From Actinocrinis sp046724665 (GTDB lineage Bacteria > Actinomycetota > Actinomycetes > Streptomycetales > Catenulisporaceae): a stretch of DNA of 12,244 nt. The stretch spans positions 1 through 12,244 of the forward strand of contig JBKOWZ010000054.1 in NCBI GenBank assembly GCA_046724665.1. The letters are read 5' to 3'. Position numbers and translations under genes: made by a program. Shown here one piece after another: positions 6,525-12,244 of the stretch (position 1 is the first letter of the stretch; each line of letters opens with the position of its first letter). Below the pieces are notes generated by a model. The model was not told the origin of the DNA, ran no database searches, and was given only the letters and a program-made list of their open reading frames with translations.

Positions 6525-7190
6525 CTAGACGCGATGACTCGCGATGGCGCTGCCGACCGCCGCTTCGGTTTGCGTGACGAGCTCTGCGAGCGACGGCCCC
6601 AGCGCGGCGCGGGCCTCCCCGACTCGCCGCAGGGCTTCCGGGGCGGTGTGTCGCACCTCCCACAGGACCGGCTGGTCGAGCCCGGTGGCCCGCAGCAGGC
6701 CGAGGAGCACCGCGGACCGCTCGTCGAGGTCCTGACCCCGGATCAGCTGGGTACACAGCAGCGCCGTGGGGCGCGACGCGACGCTCGGCGAGACCGGCAC
6801 CCAGCGGCCGGACTGCCATGGACGCTTCTTGCTCTCCCGCACCAGCAGCCCGGCGTCGGCCAGCCGCCGGCCGACCTCGCCGTGGGCGCTCTGCCCGAAG
6901 AACGCCAACCAGGTGCGCGTCGGGTGCTCCTCCTGCTTGAGGTACTCCAGCACCCGCCCCGCCAGCGCGTCGTCGCACGGCGCTGAGTCGATCACCGCGA
7001 CCGTGCCCTGACGCAGTTCGATACGCGACTCGGCGGCCAGCTCGCCGAGCAGCGCGGCGGCGAGGCCCAGTCCGGCGATACGCTCCGCCAGGCGGGGCTT
7101 GCCGGTCACCTCGTCGTGTGCCATCAGGAAGAACTCGTCGGCCAGGCGTTCGGTGCCGCCCGGCCGCGCGTCCTGCCCGTATACGGTCAC
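6525..7190 (-). CDS. GPP34 family phosphoprotein
   Basis: This 221-aa protein matches the bacterial GPP34 (Golgi phosphoprotein 3-like) family. Seen: ERLADEFFLMAHDEVTGKPR at the start of the domain, GLGLAAALLGELAAESRIEL (about 45-64), a middle helical part (LFFGQ-like AFFGQSAHGEVGRRLADAGL), and ALLCTQLIRGQDLDERSAVL (about 155-174). Yeast and animal relatives bind phosphatidylinositol-4-phosphate; the bacterial role is not established. The GTG start at 7190 has no good ribosome site of its own but shares GTGA with the stop of a small upstream frame that does. An alternative GTG/ATG start at 7280/7277 also lacks a site. It is first of the operon with the permease and acetyltransferase. Confidence 0.82.
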   Translation of the reverse strand: MTVYGQDARPGGTERLADEFFLMAHDEVTGKPRLAERIAGLGLAAALLGELAAESRIELRQGTVAVIDSAPCDDALAGRVLEYLKQEEHPTRTWLAFFGQSAHGEVGRRLADAGLLVRESKKRPWQSGRWVPVSPSVASRPTALLCTQLIRGQDLDERSAVLLGLLRATGLDQPVLWEVRHTAPEALRRVGEARAALGPSLAELVTQTEAAVGSAIASHRV

Positions 7191-7258
7191 GCCGTCACCA
7201 TGCCGTCGTCCTGCCGCGCCGCCGGACGACGCGGCACCCAAACCCGACGCATGGTCAC
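7187..7258 (-). CDS. Possible 23-aa leader peptide before GPP34
   Basis: A GTG at 7258 lies 7 bases after a near-perfect ribosome site, AGGGAGG (minus strand, 7272-7266). It opens a 23-codon frame (MTMRRVWVPRRPAARQDDG, then MVTA) that ends at TGA 7189-7187, sharing GTGA with the GPP34 start. It is Arg-rich, with one Trp and no attenuator-type codon run. It probably feeds ribosomes to the GPP34 gene. It might be only a translated leader with no function for the peptide itself. Confidence 0.45.
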   Translation of the reverse strand: MTMRRVWVPRRPAARQDDGMVTA

Positions 7259-7328
7259 GTATGTGCCTCCCTCGCATCACGCGGCGTCAGCGATCGGTGA
7301 CCGCAGCACGATCCGCGCTGCGCTGGAG

Positions 7329-7356
7329 ATTATCCGGTCGGCATACGCATGTTCCA
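7329..7356 (-). promoter_or_regulatory. Likely GPP34 operon promoter
   Basis: On the minus strand, TGGAAC (7356-7351) and GATAAT (7334-7329) are 16 bases apart. The -10 is strong. The start would be near 7322, giving about 64 bases of leader before the small frame at 7258. It lies in the 330-bp divergent gap to the SIMPL gene. Confidence 0.4.
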
Positions 7357-7520
7357 GAGCTGTGACCGTATTCGTGTCGGAACCTGCGATACGGCGGTGA
7401 ACGCATCCCAACCGCCGCCGCCGTCCACCGCGGCGGCCCGCGGCGATCTCGAACGCTCAGGAACCTGGGGCGGTCAGCGCACGTCCAAGCGCCGACCGAT
7501 TCCCCCGACAGGAGCATCTG

Positions 7521-8300
7521 ATGTCAACGACGATCACCATCGGCAGACGGACCTTCGCGGTCAGCGCGGCCGCCATCGCGGTGGCCGGTGTCACCGGCGC
7601 CTATCTCATCGGCGACGCGAACCGGCCCGCGACCGCGCAGACCGTGTACACCGTGCCCGCGGCGAACCAGGACTCGAGCACCATGCCCGGGATCACGGTC
7701 ACCGGCGTCGGCACGGTCAACGGCACGCCGGACACGCTCATCCTCAACCTCACCGTGACGCAGACCCGTGACGATGTCTCGGCCGCGCTGTCCGCCGCGA
7801 GCAACAGCATGAACGCGGTAGACAGGGCCCTGAGCGCGAAGGGTGTGGCGGACGCGGACCTGAAGACCTCGGGCGCGCAGGTGCAGCCGAACTACTCGTC
7901 GAGCGGGAGCATCAACGGCTACACGGCCTCTGAGGCGCTGACCGCGAACCTGCGCGACCTGAAGCACGCCGGCGCGGCGATCAGCGCGGCGGCCGCGGCC
8001 GGCGGCAACGCGACCCGGATCGACGGCGTCTACCTCGACATCGAGCACGACAGCGCGCTGATGAACCAGGCGCGCGGCGCCGCCTTCGCGGACGCGAAGG
8101 CCAAGGCGCGGCAGTACGCCGACGCGGCCGGCGAGGCGCTCGGCAAGCCGACGCAGGTCACCGAGACGGTGAACACGCCGGTGCCGCTGCCTTATCGCAG
8201 TGTGCAGGGTGCCGCTCCGTCGGCCGTGGACGCGCTGCCGATCAAGACCGGAACCGCGCAGATCTCGGTGACTGTCACCGTGGTGTTCGCAGTCGGCTGA
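7521..8300 (+). CDS. SIMPL-domain (DUF541) exported protein
   Basis: This 259-aa protein has an N-terminal export signal or anchor (IGRRTFAVSAAAIAVAGVTG, residues 7-26); the RRTF followed by a hydrophobic run resembles a Tat signal but lacks the full consensus. The rest fits the SIMPL/DUF541 family: PGITVTGVGTVNGTPDTLIL near the start of the domain, a long Ala-rich helical middle, GVYLDIEHDSALMNQARGAA, and a closing strand GTAQISVTVTVVFAVG. SIMPL proteins occur in the bacterial envelope, and their biochemical role is not settled. The ATG is preceded by CAGGAG at 6-base spacing. It is divergent from the GPP34 operon. The next gene follows after about 80 bases and may be read from the same or its own promoter. 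Confidence 0.87.
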   Translation: MSTTITIGRRTFAVSAAAIAVAGVTGAYLIGDANRPATAQTVYTVPAANQDSSTMPGITVTGVGTVNGTPDTLILNLTVTQTRDDVSAALSAASNSMNAVDRALSAKGVADADLKTSGAQVQPNYSSSGSINGYTASEALTANLRDLKHAGAAISAAAAAGGNATRIDGVYLDIEHDSALMNQARGAAFADAKAKARQYADAAGEALGKPTQVTETVNTPVPLPYRSVQGAAPSAVDALPIKTGTAQISVTVTVVFAVG

Positions 8301-8366
8301 CCGGCCCCGCAAGACGCAGGACGTGCCGCGGTGCGGATGATGTACGCATCCCGCACCCGGCCGTGG

Positions 8367-8372
8367 CAAGAT
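8367..8372 (+). promoter_or_regulatory. Possible -10 box for leaderless HAD message
   Basis: CAAGAT lies 6 bases before the ATG at 8379, the spacing seen in leaderless actinobacterial transcripts. No clear -35 is visible. It supports choosing 8379 as the start, but weakly. Confidence 0.25.
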
Positions 8373-8378
8373 CTCCGC

Positions 8379-9089
8379 ATGCCTACCGCGCCGCCGCTTC
8401 TGATCCTCTGGGACATCGACCAGACTCTCGTCAGCACCGACGGCGTCGGCCGGGACATGTACCGGCAGGCGTTCGAGCGTGTCATCGGCCGGCCCCTGGT
8501 CCACTTCGCGGACATGGCGGGGCGCACCGAGCAGGCGATCACCCGGGAGACGCTGGAGCTCAACGGCGTCGAACCGGACGACGAGCGCGTCGAGGCGTTC
8601 TATACCGCGCTCGGCGAGGCGGCCCGCACGCTCCGGGACCGCATGCGCGAGCACGGCCGGGCGCTGCCCGGCGCCCGGGAGGCGCTGACCGCACTCGCCG
8701 CGGACGGCGCCGTACAGTCGGTGGTCACCGGCAACCTACCCGGCATCGCCGAGGTCAAGCTCGAGTCCTTCGGCCTCGACGGTCTCCTCGATCTGGAGAT
8801 CGGCGCGTACGGCGATGTCGCCGACAACCGCGCGGTGCTGGTACGGCTGGCGCTGGAGCTCGCCGAGGCCAAGCACGAGCACGCGTTCGGCCCCGAGAGC
8901 ATCGTGGTCATCGGCGACACGCCCCACGACGTGAAGGGCGCGCTGGACAACGGCGTGCTCGCCGTGGCCGTCGCCACCGGATTCAGCAGCATGGACGAGC
9001 TGTACGCGGCCGGTGCGCACCTCGTGCTGCCCGACCTGCTCGACCTGGCGAAGCTGAACGAACTGGTGCTGGCGCGGCGCGCCGAATAG
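8379..9089 (+). CDS. HAD-superfamily phosphatase, PGP-like
   Basis: This 236-aa cytoplasmic hydrolase removes phosphate from a small metabolite; the substrate is unknown. It has all four HAD motifs: the nucleophile loop DIDQTL (Asp12, Asp14), VVTGN with Thr117, Lys127 in the EVKLESFGL stretch, and the acidic loop VVIGDTPHDVKGA (Asp180, Asp184). A helical cap lies between motif I and motif II (about residues 20-95). The pattern is close to phosphoglycolate-phosphatase-like members. The ATG at 8379 was chosen because the conserved domain begins within ten residues. An in-frame ATG at 8331 would add 16 residues of basic sequence with no ribosome site. An intrinsic terminator follows at 9130. Confidence 0.88.
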   Translation: MPTAPPLLILWDIDQTLVSTDGVGRDMYRQAFERVIGRPLVHFADMAGRTEQAITRETLELNGVEPDDERVEAFYTALGEAARTLRDRMREHGRALPGAREALTALAADGAVQSVVTGNLPGIAEVKLESFGLDGLLDLEIGAYGDVADNRAVLVRLALELAEAKHEHAFGPESIVVIGDTPHDVKGALDNGVLAVAVATGFSSMDELYAAGAHLVLPDLLDLAKLNELVLARRAE

Positions 9090-9129
9090 CGGCCATGGCA
9101 GACGAAGCGGCGGCCCGGGCAACAAGGAC

Positions 9130-9154
9130 CCTGAATCGAGATCTTCAGGTTTTT
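9130..9154 (+). terminator. Intrinsic terminator after HAD gene
   Basis: A 6-bp stem (CCTGAA at 9130-9135 with TTCAGG at 9144-9149) has an 8-base loop and is followed directly by five T residues. It lies 40 bases past the HAD stop codon. Confidence 0.7.
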
Positions 9155-9209
9155 CGGGCCGTCAACTGCGCGCTCGTTCGCCGTCAGCGGCGATTAATAC
9201 TCCATCATT

Positions 9210-9290
9210 CCTGACAACTCAAGGTTCTTCGCCGTGACCTGGGCGGGCTTCGTCCGACGGCAAGTGCGGATAAGACGCCTGACGACTCAA
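9210..9290 (+). repeat. Two 13-bp direct repeats before MBL gene
   Basis: CCTGACAACTCAA (9210-9222) and CCTGACGACTCAA (9278-9290) match at 12 of 13 bases and start 68 bp apart. Both lie in the untranslated region upstream of the metallo-beta-lactamase-fold gene. They could be activator or repressor sites, or chance. Confidence 0.35.
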
Positions 9291-9331
9291 CCGGATAGGG
9301 TGGCACTGCCAGAGAATCGAGGGGAAATCGA

Positions 9332-10396
9332 ATGTGCGAGACATCGGGCACCTCAGCCGAGGCGCTGTCCGCCGCGCCGCGGCAGGCGCCGGGCGAGGCC
9401 GTCGATCCGATCACGCTCGAGCCGGTGGACGAGGTCGTCATCACCACGCTCGTGGAGAACGTGTACGACGCCCTGCTGATGGACAACTCGGAGCGGGTGC
9501 GGCGCACCGGGTTCCAGGCGGGGATCGTGGAGGCTCCCCAGTTCGAGGAGGGCAGCACCACCGCGGGCCTGCGGGCCGAACACGGGTTCTCGGCCCTGGT
9601 GACCGTGCGGCGAGGTGACACCGAGACGCGGCTGCTGTTCGACACCGGCCTCTCGCCGGACGCCATGGTCGTCAACGCCGAGCGGCTCGGCGTCGATCCG
9701 CGCGACGTGCAGGCCGTCGTGCTCAGCCACGGGCACTTCGACCACGCCGGCGGCCTCGCCGGGCTGGCCGGGCGCCGCTCGGCGAGCTCGCTGCCGCTGG
9801 TCATCCACCCGGACGGCTGGTCGCGCCGCCGGATCGCCGTCCCGGGACGCGAGTTCGAGCTGCCGACGATCAGCAAGAAGGCGCTGCTCGGCGAGGGGTT
9901 CGACGTCGTCGAGCGGCGTCAGCCCTCGCTGCTGCTCGACGGCTCGGTGCTGATCACCGGCGAGGTCGATCGGACCACCGAGTTCGAGCGCGGCTTCGCG
10001 GTCCACCAGGCCTGGGACGGGGGCGAGTGGGTGCCCGACCCGCTGATCCTCGACGACCAGGCGCTCGTGGTGAACGTCCGTGGGCAGGGACTGGTCGTCG
10101 TGACCGGCTGTGGGCACGCCGGCGCGGTCAACATCGTCCGCCACGCGATGCGGCTGACCGGTGTGCCGAAGCTGCACGCGCTGATCGGCGGACTGCACTT
10201 GGGCGGCCCGCTGTTCGAGCCCAGCATTCCGCCGACGGTCGCCGCGCTGACCGAATTCTCGCCCGAACTGCTGGTGCCGGGACACTGCACCGGCTGGCGC
10301 GCACAGCACGCGCTCGCCGACGCGCTGCCGAATGCCTGGGTGCAGGGCAGCAGCGGTACGCAATACCGGCTGGCGGCCGTTCCAGTCGCCGCCTGA
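9332..10396 (+). CDS. Metallo-beta-lactamase-fold hydrolase, COG1237-like
   Basis: This 354-aa cytoplasmic protein has the metal-binding pattern of the metallo-beta-lactamase fold: DTGL (Asp104), SHGHFDHAGG (His133, His135, Asp137, His138), VVTGCGHAGAVN (His262), IGGLHLGG (His289) and VPGHCTGW (His318). The GCGHAG, GGLHL and PGHCTGW signatures are those of the COG1237 group, whose archaeal-type members are named for dihydropterin ribofuranosyl-aminobenzene phosphate synthase; bacterial members have no assigned reaction. The first 30 or so residues are a disordered-looking extension. The start ATG follows an AGGGGA site at about 7 bases. It stands alone between two terminators and faces the class V aminotransferase gene end to end, so no pathway is implied by its neighbours. 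Confidence 0.85.
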   Translation: MCETSGTSAEALSAAPRQAPGEAVDPITLEPVDEVVITTLVENVYDALLMDNSERVRRTGFQAGIVEAPQFEEGSTTAGLRAEHGFSALVTVRRGDTETRLLFDTGLSPDAMVVNAERLGVDPRDVQAVVLSHGHFDHAGGLAGLAGRRSASSLPLVIHPDGWSRRRIAVPGREFELPTISKKALLGEGFDVVERRQPSLLLDGSVLITGEVDRTTEFERGFAVHQAWDGGEWVPDPLILDDQALVVNVRGQGLVVVTGCGHAGAVNIVRHAMRLTGVPKLHALIGGLHLGGPLFEPSIPPTVAALTEFSPELLVPGHCTGWRAQHALADALPNAWVQGSSGTQYRLAAVPVAA

Positions 10397-10425
10397 GCGA
10401 GGAATCCGCGAATTTCGGCAAGAAT

Positions 10426-10465
10426 CGGTCGGCCCGGGGAAAAATCTCCGGGCCGGCCGGTTTTT
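10426..10465 (+). terminator. Intrinsic terminator after MBL gene
   Basis: A 12-bp GC-rich stem (10426-10437 with 10448-10459, one T-G wobble) has a 10-base A-rich loop. It is followed by one G and then five T residues (10461-10465). It begins 30 bases past the stop codon. Confidence 0.85.
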
Positions 10466-10493
10466 GAATGCTTATTCGGTGATTTCGGATTCA

Positions 10494-10517
10494 CCTGACG
10501 GCGCACGCGCCGTCAGG
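10494..10517 (-). terminator. Hairpin at end of aminotransferase gene
   Basis: A perfect 10-bp stem (CCTGACGGCG and CGCCGTCAGG) with a 4-base loop overlaps the minus-strand TGA stop (10515-10513). It has no T run. It probably ends the rhodanese-peptide-aminotransferase transcript and shields it from the convergent gene. Confidence 0.55.
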
Positions 10518-11988
10518 TCCGGCAGGGACCCACGAAATTGCGGTACTCCCCCGCCGGTCCCCACGGACGCGGGTCCGGGGAGGGCACCCACTGCCCGTCC
10601 TCGCGGACGTAGTTCCAGAACTCGCCGCTGACCGCGAGCTGACGCAGCGCGGCGATCAGCCGATCGACGTCGTACGTGGTCGAACCCACACCGAGGCTGG
10701 CCCGCAGCGCCTGCGGTACGGATGCGGACGGCACCGTCGTCGCGCTGCCGAGCCGGATGCCCGCAGTGCCGTCCAGCGGAGCGAGCACGGACACCAGCTG
10801 ATGCGCGCAGAACCGGCCGTGCCGCACGCCGATCCCGTGCTCGGCCGACAGCCAGGTCGCGACCCGCTGCGGGTCACGGCCCTGGAGGGTGAATCCGACC
10901 ACCGCGACGCGATCGACCTCGGCGTCCGGCCAGATGCGCAGCATCCGGACCTCGGGCAGCTCGGAAAGCCCGGCCTCCAGCCGAGTGCGCAGCACGCGCT
11001 CGTGCTCTTGCAGGCTGCCCTCCGGCAGCGCCGCCAGCGCCTCGCAGGCCGCGGCCAGGGCGATCGCGCCGAGGAGGTTGGGCGTGCCCCCCTCGTGCCG
11101 CGCCGGCGCCTCGGCCCAGTCCACCCCGGATCGGTCCACCTCGTGCACGGCGCCGCCGCCGCGCAGGTACGGTGCCCCGTCGTCGAGCCAGTCGCGCCGG
11201 CCGATCAGGGCCCCGACGCCGTACGGGGCGTACATCTTGTGCCCCGAGAAGGCGAGGTAGTCGATGTCCAGGGCCGTCATGTCAACCCGCCGGTGCGGCA
11301 CCAGCTGAGCGCCGTCCACGGCGACGCGCGCGCCGTGCGCCTTGGCGAGGGCGACGATGGCGGCCAGCGGTGGAGCCTCGCCGGTGACGTTGCTGGCGCC
11401 GGTGACGGCGACCAGCGCCGGCACCGCGTGGCGGCCGGACCGCCGCGCGGCCGCGGCGAGCGCCTCCTCCAGCGCGGCCAGGGTCTCCTGGAGGTCGCGG
11501 CGCACCGGCACGACCGTGCGGTCGCACCGCTCCCAGGACAGCAGGTTGCCGTGGTGCTCGGCGTCGAGGTGGATGACGTGGCAGCCCTCGGGGACCACCG
11601 ACGCCAGCAGATTGAGCGAGTCGGTGGTGTTGCGGGTGAACACGGCGACGTCTGTCGGGCGGGCCCCGACGAACTCGGCGACGGTCTGCCGCGACTTCTC
11701 GTAGAGCCCGGTGCTCACGACGGACGGCCAGCCCGCACCCCGGTGCACGCTGGAGTAGTAGTGCAGGTACTCCGTCACCTGGTCGGCGACGGAGACCAGC
11801 GCGGGAGCGGTGGCGGCGTAGTCGAGGTTCGCGTACCGCACCCGGTCCCCGGTGACCAGCGGTACGTTGAGGCTCGCCCCCACGACGGGCAGCAAGGCGG
11901 TGCTGCCCGTCGGGCGGGGGGAGCCGGGACGTGACGCCGCGCGGGCAGCCGCTGCCGGGGCGGTGAGCGCGGACATCTCGAGCGTCAC
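10513..11988 (-). CDS. Class V aminotransferase, NifS/SufS-like
   Basis: This 491-aa PLP enzyme is of the cysteine desulfurase/selenocysteine lyase type, which takes sulfur from cysteine as an enzyme persulfide. Seen: NLDYAATAP (54-62), FTRNTTDSLN (117-126), DAEHHGN with the PLP-stacking His (142-148), AVDGAQLVPH (223-232), the Schiff-base lysine in AFSGHKMYAPYG (Lys251), HEGGTPN (298-304), and a cysteine in GVRHGRFCAHQ (Cys394) at the place of the SufS catalytic Cys. It has about 45 extra N-terminal residues, and a C-terminal extension (455-491) with FWNYVREDGQWVPSPDPRPW. The GTG start at 11988 shares GTGA with the stop of the 30-aa peptide; an ATG four codons in (11976) is an alternative. 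A rhodanese just upstream strengthens a sulfur role. Another lyase or aminotransferase activity is still possible. Confidence 0.87.
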   Translation of the reverse strand: MTLEMSALTAPAAAARAASRPGSPRPTGSTALLPVVGASLNVPLVTGDRVRYANLDYAATAPALVSVADQVTEYLHYYSSVHRGAGWPSVVSTGLYEKSRQTVAEFVGARPTDVAVFTRNTTDSLNLLASVVPEGCHVIHLDAEHHGNLLSWERCDRTVVPVRRDLQETLAALEEALAAAARRSGRHAVPALVAVTGASNVTGEAPPLAAIVALAKAHGARVAVDGAQLVPHRRVDMTALDIDYLAFSGHKMYAPYGVGALIGRRDWLDDGAPYLRGGGAVHEVDRSGVDWAEAPARHEGGTPNLLGAIALAAACEALAALPEGSLQEHERVLRTRLEAGLSELPEVRMLRIWPDAEVDRVAVVGFTLQGRDPQRVATWLSAEHGIGVRHGRFCAHQLVSVLAPLDGTAGIRLGSATTVPSASVPQALRASLGVGSTTYDVDRLIAALRQLAVSGEFWNYVREDGQWVPSPDPRPWGPAGEYRNFVGPCRT

Positions 11989-12077
11989 GACACTGTGCCG
12001 CTCTCGAACACCGTGGTGCTGCCCGGCGGCGTGTCGCCGCCGGGCACCGTGCCGACCTCGAACACCGCGGGAATCAC
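11985..12077 (-). CDS. 30-aa peptide between rhodanese and NifS-like gene
   Basis: A GTG at 12077 shares GTGA with the rhodanese stop. The frame runs 30 codons to a TGA (11987-11985) that shares GTGA with the aminotransferase start. It thus fits the intercistronic space exactly, with coupling at both ends. Nearly every codon ends in G or C. The peptide has no Cys, Lys or Arg and is rich in Gly, Thr, Val and Pro. It carries two similar octapeptides, VFEVGTVP (residues 5-12) and VFESGTVS (23-30, the C-terminus), joined by GGDTPPGSTT. There is no signal peptide. I do not recognise a family. It may be a small partner or substrate of the flanking sulfur-handling enzymes, or merely a translated spacer keeping ribosomes across a hairpin. 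Confidence 0.6.
   Translation of the reverse strand: MIPAVFEVGTVPGGDTPPGSTTVFESGTVS
12020..12046. promoter_or_regulatory. 11-bp hairpin inside the 30-aa frame
   Basis: TGCCCGGCGGC (12020-12030) pairs with GCCGCCGGGCA (12036-12046) across a 5-base loop. It has no T run on either side. It lies between the two octapeptide copies and could slow or end transcription, or set the ratio of rhodanese to aminotransferase. Its stem encodes the PGG...PPG part of the peptide. Confidence 0.5.
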
Positions 12078-12244
12078 GCGGACGCGCCGGCCAGCTCGTC
12101 GATCAGGCCCTCGTCGATCGGCAGGGAGGGGTCGCGCGACCACTCGTTCCAGGAGCCGAAGTACAGCTTCACGTTGGTGATGCCGGCCTCGTTCAGCGCC
12201 ACCATGGTGTTCGACGCGCGGGCGCCCTTGAAGCAGTACAGGTA
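12074..12244 (-). CDS. Rhodanese sulfurtransferase, C-terminal part
   Basis: Only the last 56 residues are in the window; the gene begins beyond the right edge. The visible part holds the rhodanese active-site loop: YLYCFKGARASNT, with the persulfide-forming cysteine at the fourth visible residue. It is followed by the helix-strand VALNEAGITNVKLYFGSW and then NEWSRDPSLPIDEG, the GSWxEW signature of thiosulfate/3-mercaptopyruvate sulfurtransferases. Such enzymes carry sulfur as a cysteine persulfide. The TGA stop (12076-12074) overlaps the 30-aa peptide start by GTGA, making it the upstream gene of a three-gene unit. The missing part is likely to contain an inactive N-terminal rhodanese domain, as is usual in this group. 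Confidence 0.88.
   Translation of the reverse strand, partial: YLYCFKGARASNTMVALNEAGITNVKLYFGSWNEWSRDPSLPIDEGLIDELAGASA

Noticed and set aside
6469..6978. N-terminal extension of the permease frame
   Set aside because: It overlaps the GPP34 gene out of frame and is Arg/Ala/Gly-rich as expected of a shadow; the ATG at 6468 has a ribosome site.
7366..7394. CCGTAT...ATACGG inverted repeat upstream of the SIMPL gene
   Set aside because: The arms are only 6 bp with a 17-base gap, too weak to call an operator without comparison to relatives.
9095..9214. Small plus-strand frame starting MADEAAARATRTLNRD after the HAD gene
   Set aside because: It runs through the HAD terminator, has no ribosome site and its second half is not protein-like.

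Overview
The window comes from a very GC-rich actinomycete (streptomycete-like in the broad sense). Codon third positions are almost all G or C. GTG starts, 4-base GTGA stop/start overlaps and leaderless-looking promoters recur. The gene families are an EmrB/QacA-type exporter, a GPP34 protein, a STAS protein and a class V aminotransferase with an actinobacterial-type tail. The exact genus cannot be fixed from the sequence. I see no rRNA, tRNA, CRISPR array, insertion sequence or phage gene.

Layout from left to right. (1) 1-120 is an extreme G/C homopolymer stretch at the window edge. (2) 121-2137 holds a divergent pair, a 14-helix-type MFS exporter (minus) and a MarR repressor (plus). The 85 bp between their starts carry three 12-bp palindromes of form ATGC-N4-GCAT at an exact 15-bp pitch, overlapping the likely promoters of both genes. 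(3) 2270-2710 is a STAS-domain protein (minus) that lacks the usual phosphorylatable serine. (4) 2711-4279 is a gene-poor, less GC-rich stretch. It contains a 123-aa unknown protein (minus), a headless reading frame of about 60 codons beside it (plus), and possibly a small Ser/Thr/Ala-rich peptide. (5) 4280-7258 is a minus-strand operon: a possible 23-aa leader peptide, a GPP34 protein, an APC amino-acid permease and a GNAT acetyltransferase, closed by a strong hairpin. (6) 7521-9089, on plus, encodes a secreted or anchored SIMPL-domain protein and then a HAD phosphatase with its own terminator. (7) 9332-10396 is a COG1237-type metallo-beta-lactamase-fold protein, ending in a classic terminator. 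(8) 10513-12244, on minus, is a tight sulfur-transfer-like operon: a rhodanese (cut by the window edge), a 30-aa peptide and a NifS/SufS-like PLP enzyme.

The most interesting part is the last operon. The 30-codon reading frame overlaps the rhodanese stop by GTGA and the PLP-enzyme start by another GTGA, so it fits exactly between them. It contains two copies of a VFExGTVx octapeptide, and the spacer between them is encoded by an 11-bp hairpin. It could be a small partner or substrate of the two sulfur-handling enzymes, or a translated regulatory spacer. I do not recognise it as a described family. The second strong signal is the triple-palindrome switch between the exporter and its MarR regulator.
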